64,000 nt of DNA, from contig OY747705.1 in NCBI GenBank assembly GCA_963556495.2, positions 34,162,298 through 34,226,297 of the forward strand. The letters are read 5' to 3'. The stretch is from Valencia hispanica (lineage: Eukaryota; Chordata; Actinopteri; Cyprinodontiformes; Valenciidae). A program made the translations under genes and the position numbers. Below the pieces are notes generated by a model. That model was not told the DNA's origin and ran no database searches. It saw only the letters and a list, made by a program, of their open reading frames with translations. Within the stretch, counting starts at the first letter, position 1; each line of letters begins with the position of its first letter. Positions 57,842-64,000 of this stretch are shown here, piece by piece.

Positions 57842-58126
57842 TTAATTTTTCACTTTTTGATAACTGGTTATGATGCGTAACAATGGCAACAAAGTGATTT
57901 ACAGCCAGGAGCAGCTGATTACCATTGCAAAAGCTGAAATAATATCTCAACTGAAGCCACAAATCCCTGATGAGTTGAGAAGGAGGAGGCGTGGATGCAG
58001 AGCAGGAGCAAAGAGGAGACCGAGAAGGATGAAGTTCAAACCATCTCTTCCATCGATCGGAATGGGGAATGTAAGATCACTGGCTAACAAGATGGATGAA
58101 CTTCAAGCCCTTACAAGGCACATATG

Positions 58127-58127
<1 letters not shown>
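57842..58127 (+). pseudogene. LINE ORF2 5' fragment (start of endonuclease)
   Basis: An open frame from about 57870 reads MMRNNGNKVIYSQEQLITIA, a very basic stretch (ELRRRRRGCRAGAKRRPRR), and then FKPSLPSIGMGNVRSLANKM DEL, the start of an APE-type endonuclease of a LINE (the Asn of GNVRSL is the first conserved residue). It is cut by (TA)n after QALTRH. The basic leader followed by NVRSLxNKMDEL is known from fish LINEs outside L1. The clade is not resolved. The rest of the endonuclease is missing. Confidence 0.65.
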
Positions 58128-58132
<5 letters not shown>

Positions 58133-58173
<41 letters not shown>

Positions 58174-58177
58174 ATAT

Positions 58178-58217
<40 letters not shown>
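58133..58217. repeat. (TA)n microsatellite with CA/CATA units
   Basis: TA run, short CACATACATATA segment, TA run, directly bordering the hAT-like element. Confidence 0.95.
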
Positions 58218-58219
<2 letters not shown>

Positions 58220-58220
<1 letters not shown>

Positions 58221-58881
58221 GGCTGTCAAACGATTACAAATTTTTATCTAATTAATCACAAGGTAGCTGTAAATTAATCACGATTAATTGACATCCCTAA
58301 ATATGACCGAAAAAGTAAATATTTTGGTGTAAATAAAGGATGAAACCGGAAGCTGTTGCTCTTTTTTTTAAGGAAATACAGAAGAGATGCATGGAACTTT
58401 TGTTTTTAATTCCACAATCACATTTACACGTGGAGCTTTTTACCTATTCATCTTTTAGCCAGTTGCTAAGGCAAACTAACTGGTTAACATTTTCTGACTG
58501 TAAAGCTGACAGTTTCTTATTCAATTTTGGACAACCCTGAGCATCCTCTTCATGGGACTATCCTACAACAACGGTGTCTTCGGTCAGAGGCTTCTTCAGT
58601 TTTGCTGTGGCACAGTCTGCTACAGGACATCATTCCTGCCTACAGCCATCAGGATCTACAATAGCTCCTTTAAAAATTAAATAATATGAGCTACAACAAC
58701 ACTTAATTTCTCTCTGGGAGGAATTAAGTGTTTTGAATTGAAAATTTCTGACTAAGAGCGGGTTTAATTGTGGGGTAAACAGGGCAAGTCATTCTGTGCA
58801 TGAGTTAATTGCGTTAAAAAAATTAATGGCATTAATTCCACAAATTAATCAACCCGCACTAATGCATTAATTTTGACAGCC

Positions 58882-58883
<2 letters not shown>
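58220..58883. mobile_element. hAT-like short element with nested LINE tail
   Basis: The left end AGGCTGTCAAACGATTAC is mirrored by the right end GCATTAATTTTGACAGCCCT. Subterminal TTAATCACGATTAATTG and GTTAATTGCG words are typical of a vertebrate hAT-type non-autonomous family. It is flanked on both sides by (TA)n, which hides any 8-bp target duplication. The interior is interrupted by a LINE 3' end (58500-58744). A truncated inverted relative lies at 47760-47878. Confidence 0.7.
58500..58744 (+). pseudogene. 5'-truncated LINE 3' end nested in hAT-like element
   Basis: Codes for the very end of a LINE ORF2: HPLHGTILQQR, then in another frame RLLQFCCGTVCYRTSFLPTA and IRIYNSSFKN with a stop. 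A short 3' UTR ends TTAAGTGTTTTGAATTGAAAA. It is bounded by the direct repeat TTTCTGACT (58491-58499 and 58745-58753), a 9-bp target duplication. It is therefore an independent, severely 5'-truncated insertion. Confidence 0.7.

Positions 58884-58885
<2 letters not shown>

Positions 58886-58922
<37 letters not shown>
58886..58922. repeat. (TA)n microsatellite
   Basis: TA run between the hAT-like element and the next LINE tail. Confidence 0.95.
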
Positions 58923-58925
<3 letters not shown>

Positions 58926-59422
58926 CGTTTATTTGAGCAGGGACCATGTACAATATTAAACATAAACGTTGCCATTTGATGCATTGTACTAGATTTAGCT
59001 GTAAGTTAATTTGGATCTACAGTCCCTTAGCAAGACATGTCACAGCATAAAAAAACATTACAAATATATAAGAATAAAATAAACTAAATTAAAAGCACAC
59101 GGACACGCACACCAAATTGACAGGCGTACGCGAAAATGTTAAACAAAAACAAAAAAAACCATCAGTGCTTACAATTTTGGGAATCTTTAAGTAGATTTTT
59201 TTGTTGATTCTTAAAGCTGCCAATAGAGCTACAAGCCTTAATTGCATCAGGTAGAATATTCCACTGACCAGCAGCCTTCACAGAAAAAGCAGATTTCTTC
59301 TGGTGCGCATGCGTCGGCGTCCTTCTACAGAGATACTTGCCAAACTTTGGCTCCCTAACAAACACGGTTTTAACTGGTTTCAAATCGTTTTGATGACTGG
59401 TTTTAACCGATTTTAACACCAC
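58923..59422 (-). pseudogene. LINE ORF2 C-terminus and 3' UTR, minus strand
   Basis: On the minus strand (59422-59162) the frame reads SAFSVKAAGQWNILPDAIKA, then CSSIGSFKNQQKNLLKDSQN and a stop. The pattern FSVxAAxQWNxLPDxIK...FKxxLKxxL is the common C-terminal end of many LINE ORF2 proteins. The 3' UTR follows and ends with the tail ATGGTCCCTGCTCAAATAAA at about 58929-58950, adjoining (TA)n. It is cut on its 5' side by the start of the next LINE near 59425. Clade not determined. Confidence 0.65.
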
Positions 59423-59490
59423 TGACTTTTAGCAACTTGTTTTTATCGGGGGCGTTTTTTATCCGAGCACGGACTACTTTTTATTTCGTC

Positions 59491-60749
59491 ATGCCTTCAC
59501 TCACCTGCACCCCCGGATGTGATGGCTGTTTTAAATTAACACAAAAAGTTCTGGAGCTGGAGCAGAGGATCTCCACGCTCCATGAAATCAAGGACCACGA
59601 GCGCGACGTGGACATCATCTTCGGCCGGACTTTCGCCGCCGCCAAAAGTGCTCAGCTGGCGGACACAATTCCCTGCCACCCCGGTGAACCTGCGGAAGGG
59701 GAATCCATCGCTGGACTCGGACTGCCGAACGCCGGAGGAGCAACAACAACTGCAGAGGAGGACTGCTGGTTCCATCTGGGGGCTAAGCCAAAAGCCCCCA
59801 TCAGCTCAACACCGGTGCTTCAGGGTGTCTGGTCCATGGTCGGGCCCGGCCGCGGTGGGGGGGCCTGGAGCAGCCGCCACCGCTCTCCTTCACCCGGCCT
59901 ACCATTATCAAACCGCTTCGGTGCCCTGGAGCACGACTTTCCTCCTCTGACTGTCCCTCCGGCCGCCCTGAAACACCGCAGCTCCGCAGGACTGCCGCCC
60001 ATCCCCTCCCAGCAGCCGGGCTCCCGCAGCCCTCCACGTCGCGCTAAACCCAGGATTTGCCGAGGAGCGCTCCACTACACCCCGAACCCACTGAACGAGC
60101 CCTCGGCGCCGACTACACATCGCTGCAGTCCTGGGGAAGCTAATTTGCCCAACATCCAGCAGGCCCTGGACGGTGAAAGATCCTCTGCCCAGCATCAACT
60201 TGTTGACCTGCCACCACGCTCATCATTGGAGACTCTATTATCAGGAATGTAAGGATGAGAGGAGCGGTCACACTGTGTTTACCTGGAGCCACCGTAAAGG
60301 ACATTACTGAATAGATTCTGGACCATATCCAACATCACCCATCTGTGAGTAGAGTTATTATTCACGCTGGAACCAACGACATTCGTAAACAGCAATCTGA
60401 GCTCCTGAAGCTGGATTTTATTCATTTGTTTAATCTTTTAAAATACACACATGTGTCTGTTTTTATTTCTGGCCCCACCCCCACTGTTGGCAGAGGTATT
60501 GGTCATTTTAGCAGACTTTTATCTCTTAACACCTGGCTTTCCTCTGCCACCGTGATGCACAATATTGGTTTTATGGACAATTTTAACATTTTCTGGGGCA
60601 GGAGTCAATTGTTTGGTCCAGATGGACTACATCTTAATAGACAGGGTGCCCGCATGCTGTCAATGAGCCTGGCATGCCCTCGCCCCCCCCTGTCTACCAC
60701 ACCAGCCCCAGCTGCACCTGCCCTCCATGCCCCTTCTGCCACATCCTGA
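59491..60749 (+). pseudogene. LINE ORF1 with GDSL/SGNH esterase-like domain, frameshifted
   Basis: The chosen start is the ATG at 59491 (MPSLTCTPGCDGCFKLTQKV): a Cys-rich start (CTPGCDGC) followed by a probable coiled coil (VLELEQRISTLHEIKDHERD). A long Pro/Ser-rich low-complexity region runs to about residue 240. A frameshift near 60200 precedes the esterase domain: LIIGDSIIRNV (GDS nucleophile block, Ser codon 60234-60236), AGTNDI (60366-60383, the GxND block) and DGLHLN (60621-60638, the catalytic Asp-x-x-His). One TAG lies at 60312-60314. The three SGNH blocks are intact. Such a domain is known in ORF1 of CR1/L2-clade LINEs, including zebrafish L2, where it binds lipid or membranes. Its role in transposition is unclear. 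Confidence 0.85.
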
Positions 60750-60971
60750 TGTGTAGCTGGTCCCTGCTCCTATGAACTCAGTTCTGATTTTAACAGTAAT
60801 TCACATACCGGACTTGGACCTTGCCCTAAATCATCTATACCCGTTATTATCAGCAGAGAGCGGACAAATAATAAAAAACGTAGCAAATGCAACTCTAATA
60901 ATCTCAAACAGTTACCAAAAGTCCTACCCCCAGTAAATCATACAGTCACTCCATCTCCAGCCACTATTAAT

Positions 60972-63736
60972 ATGGCACTTTTAAATGTCAGCTCTCTGCT
61001 GAATAAAACTTTTATAATAAATGACCTAATTTTAGATCATAATATACATTGCTTATTTTTAACAGAAACATGGCTGAGTACAGATGCCCCTGTTGTTCTT
61101 ACAGAGGCCTCCCCACCAAATTTTAACTTCACTTATTCCACGAGGAGTTGCAAAAGGGGAGGCGGAACTGCTTTTATTAGTTCATCAACGCTTTCTGCCA
61201 AACCTGTTTTATTTGATAATTTTAGTTCTTTTGAATATAATGCAACTGTTTTTAGCACTCCTCAGATTTTATGTGTCACAGTTTACAGGCCTCCTAAAAA
61301 GAGTGCACTTTTTATTCAAGAATTTTCAGAGTTTTTATCAATTTTGTACAACTCCTTTGAAAGTATCATTTTAGCTGGTGATTTTAATCTACACATGGAT
61401 AACCTTATAGACCCTTTATCAACAGAATTTTTAAATATTTCTAATTATATGGATTTTAGTTAACATGTCATGCAGCCAACTCACAACAGAGGACACACCC
61501 TGGACTTGGTCATCACACATGGCCCGTCCACCCGTGTCCTTTGTTGTTGACTTGGCTCTCTCTGACCATTACTGTGTGTTTTTTAACGTCACCAGTTTTA
61601 TCCAGCAGGAGACCTCTGTGAGAACTGTCAGGAAGCGCCATCTAACCCCTGAAGTGGCTGCAGGTTTTCTAGAAGTTTTCCAAAAGTTTCCTCCTACTCT
61701 CTTACCTGCCCCCTGTGATTTTATCGCCAGTAATTTTAACAGAAGACTTCAGTCCGCTCTTGACCTGCTGGCTCCAATTAGAGTGAAACGCTCACATTCA
61801 AAACTTGCAGCGCCATGGAGAAATAACAATCTTAAAAAACTAAAGAGGGACTGCAGGGCGGCAGAGAGAAAATGGAGAAAAAATAAAACCACGATAAACC
61901 ATCAATTATACACAGAACTTCTCAAATCCTATAATAATGCTGTAAGAAATTCAAGAAATGCTTACTTTGCAAAAATCATATCGGACAATAAAAATAATCC
62001 TAAAATTCTTTTTTCCACTATTGATGAAATTTTTAACGGCACTACTAATGCATTTCAGAAAACCCCCTCAAACAATCTTTGTGAGGAGTTCGCAGACCAC
62101 TTCAGAGGGAAGGTAGACACCATCAGATGTAATATTTTATCTTCTCAGTGTACATTGGTTTTAGATAAATCTGAATGTGTGTCTCTACCAGAGAAACGCT
62201 GGACAGTTTTGTCCTGGTAGAAGCTGGGACTGTTGATAAAGTTTTCTCCTCAGTGAGGCCCACCACATGTGTTTTGGACCCGATTCCCACTTCATTTTTT
62301 AAGCCATTTTATGAATCTTTTAGGGATGAGATTTTAACCATGATGAATTGCTCCCTTCAGACGGGGGTCTTTCCTGCCCCCTTTAAAGGGGCGGAAGTGA
62401 AGCCCCTGCTGAAGAAGAGCAATTTAGATTTTAATGATTTTAATAATTTTAGACCAGTATCTAACTTACCATTTTTAAGCAAGGTTTTAGAAAAGCTTGT
62501 TTTAATTCAACTTAATGATTTTATTAATGAGCACAATGTCCTGGAGAAATTTCAGTCTGGTTTTAGGGTGAACCACAGCACAGAGACGGCCCTTCTGAAG
62601 ATTTTAAATGATTTTAGAATAAATTATGACACTCAGAAGGTGACAGTGTTGGTTCTACTGGAGCTAAGCGCTGCCTTCGATACAGTAGACCACACTATTC
62701 TTTTAACCCGTTTAAAACAGATCGGCCTCTCTGGTGATGTTCACAAATGGTTTACATCCTATCTCACAGACAGGACTTTTATGGCAAGTTTAGATACCTG
62801 CTCTTCTAGGGTCCACAGGATTACATGTGGTGTGCCCCAGGGTTCAATTTTAGGCCCAGTGCTTTTTAACCTTTATATGCTCCCTCTTGGCAGCGTCATC
62901 AGGAGACATGGAGTTAACTTTCAGAGTAATGCTGATGACACACAGTTATACATCTCCATGTCTCCCGATGACACACGGCCAATGGATGCACTTTTTAACT
63001 GCATTTTAGACATTAAATCCTGGATGGCAGAAATCTTTCTCCAGCTCAACCAGGACAAAACTGAAGTTTTAGTCATCGGTCCTGAGGCTCAGAGAGAGAA
63101 ACTTTTACCAAAACTACAATCACTGTCTTTCAATCCCTCTTTACAAGTGAAGAACCTGGGCGTGATTTTTGACTCTGAGCTGACTTTTATTCCTCACATA
63201 AAAAATATCACTAAAATAGGTTTTTATTAACTAAAGAACATCGCCAGAGTCCGCCCCATTCTCTCTCGGGCCAATACGGAGACACTGATGCATGCACTGA
63301 TGATTACTGTAATGCCCTGCTTTCTGGTCTTCCCAAAAAGAGTATATCAGGTTTACAACTACTACAAAATTCAGCAGCACGTGTCCTGACGAAGACCAGG
63401 AGGCGGGAGCACATTACACCGGTCTTAAAATCATTGCATTGGCTTCCCGTACATTTCAGGATCGACTTTAAGGTTCTTTTAATGGTTTTTAAGTGTCTTA
63501 ATGGTCTTGGGCCTTCTTATCTCTCTGAACTGCTTTTACCATATAAACCATCGCGGTCTCTGCGCTCCTCTGGCAGCCGTCTCCTTGTCATCCCAAAAGT
63601 CAGGACACACACGCATGGCGAGGCGTCTTTCCAGTTTAAGGCCCTCACCTCTGGAACAGGCTGCCAGAGGACCTCAGGGCTGCAGAGAACGTTCATGTTT
63701 TTAAGAGCAGGCTCAAGACTCACCTTTTTAGCTTAG
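60972..63736 (+). pseudogene. LINE ORF2: endonuclease and reverse transcriptase, frameshifted
   Basis: Segment 1 (60972-61463) starts MALLNVSSLLNKTFIINDLI and carries LFLTETWLS (catalytic Glu), VTVYRPP and LAGDFNLHMD of the APE endonuclease. After a frame change, segment 2 (to 62220) has HTLDLVI, LALSDHYCVFF (terminal SDH block) and the basic linker. Segment 3 (62175-63230) has RT blocks FRPVSNLPFLSKVLEK, SGFRVNHSTETALL, LLELSAAFDTVDH and CGVPQGSILGPVLF. The active site reads FQSNADDTQLY, with Asn (AAT 62928-62930) in place of the usual Tyr. Segment 4 (63434-63736) has LHWLPVHFRIDFKVLLMVFK. At least three frame breaks occur. The usual LDYCN block survives only in part near 63300. Confidence 0.88.
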
Positions 63737-64000
63737 CTTTTAACTGATTATTATTTATTACTGTTTGTTTAATTGCTCTGGATGTTTTATATGATTATAT
63801 TTTTATCAGTTTTACTATTTAATCTTAGCACATTAATTTACTGTTTCTTTTTATACTTTAATTTATCTTAATCCCCGTTCCAGTGTATCCTCTGGGGGAG
63901 CCCTCTGCCCCAGGAGCGGTGGTCGGCTGTTGCTGCCTGGGTGCTCTCCAGGTGGAGCTTGGGTGGAGGTGGGGGTCTTGGCCTTGCCTCCACTGGGTGC
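63737..64000 (+). other. LINE 3' UTR, start
   Basis: AT-rich for about 130 bp, then GC-rich (63870-64000). Noncoding. The element's tail lies beyond the window. Confidence 0.7.

Larger units (their letters stand above)
59430..64000 (+). mobile_element. L2/CR1-clade LINE, nearly full length, runs off the window
   Basis: Contains a 5' leader, an ORF1 with an esterase-type domain, a spacer, ORF2 with endonuclease and RT, and the start of the 3' UTR. Both ORFs have a handful of frameshifts and stops but cover the whole length of the proteins. It is a different family from the L2 LINE at 33930-44546: ORF2 proteins align in all blocks but differ at many residues and the 3' UTRs are unrelated. The 3' end lies beyond the window. 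Confidence 0.88.

Overview
This window is a block of vertebrate, almost certainly teleost fish, genomic DNA made almost entirely of transposable elements (TEs) and their debris. I found no intact host gene, tRNA, rRNA or CRISPR-like array. The case for a teleost is the mix of elements: L1-type LINEs with very long GC-rich 3' UTRs, L2/CR1-clade LINEs (one with an esterase-type ORF1), several Tc1 families with TA target duplications, PIF/Harbinger-like, pogo-like and hAT-like short elements, tRNA-derived SINEs, a retrovirus-like LTR element, and many (TA)n, (CA)n and (CATC)n microsatellites. Every protein-coding region seen is a broken TE gene.

Layout. 0.16-0.78 kb: minus-strand LINE 3' end. 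0.88-8.4 kb: an L1-type LINE (ORF1, ORF2, GC-rich 3' UTR), interrupted at 3.3-5.4 kb by a 5'-truncated 3' UTR from a related L1, which begins with a perfect 21-bp hairpin. 9.7-11.0 kb: nested inverted repeats. 13.3-14.9 kb: Tc1 copy A. 15.6-16.6 kb: minus-strand L2 fragment. 17.7-18.1 kb: SINE with target duplication. 18.7-22 kb: old transposon scraps, including a small Myb-like ORF. 23.0-25.2 kb: second copy of the L1 3' UTR unit. 25.7-29 kb: two pogo-like short elements in opposite orientation, the second carrying a nested insertion. 29.2-33.9 kb: LINE relics and AT-rich spacer.

33.9-44.5 kb is one L2 LINE split by a 7.6-kb retrovirus-like LTR element (two ~425-bp LTRs, a tRNA-Trp primer site, decayed integrase- and envelope-like stretches, 4-bp GATT target duplication). 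44.5-49.6 kb is a run of DNA transposons separated by (TA)n: a Tc1 with DD38E-like spacing, Tc1 copy B (same family as A), a hAT-like fragment and Tc1 copy C, ending in a perfect 152-bp palindrome. 49.6-57.8 kb is mostly unassigned sequence with two Harbinger-like elements and microsatellites. 57.8-59.4 kb holds LINE and hAT-like nests. 59.4-64 kb is a nearly full-length L2/CR1-clade LINE running off the window.

The genes do not act as a pathway. The window records successive insertions: LTR element into L2, L1 tail into L1, LINE tail into a hAT-like element, unknown repeat into a pogo-like element, and DNA transposons into TA microsatellites. I saw no convincing new biological system. The most unusual structures are the palindromic Tc1 end, the foldback at the 5' end of the L1 tail insertion, the discrete L1 3' UTR unit seen twice with the same 5' boundary, and the retrovirus-like element whose LTRs are much better preserved than its interior. 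Family assignments rest on motif recognition without a database search.
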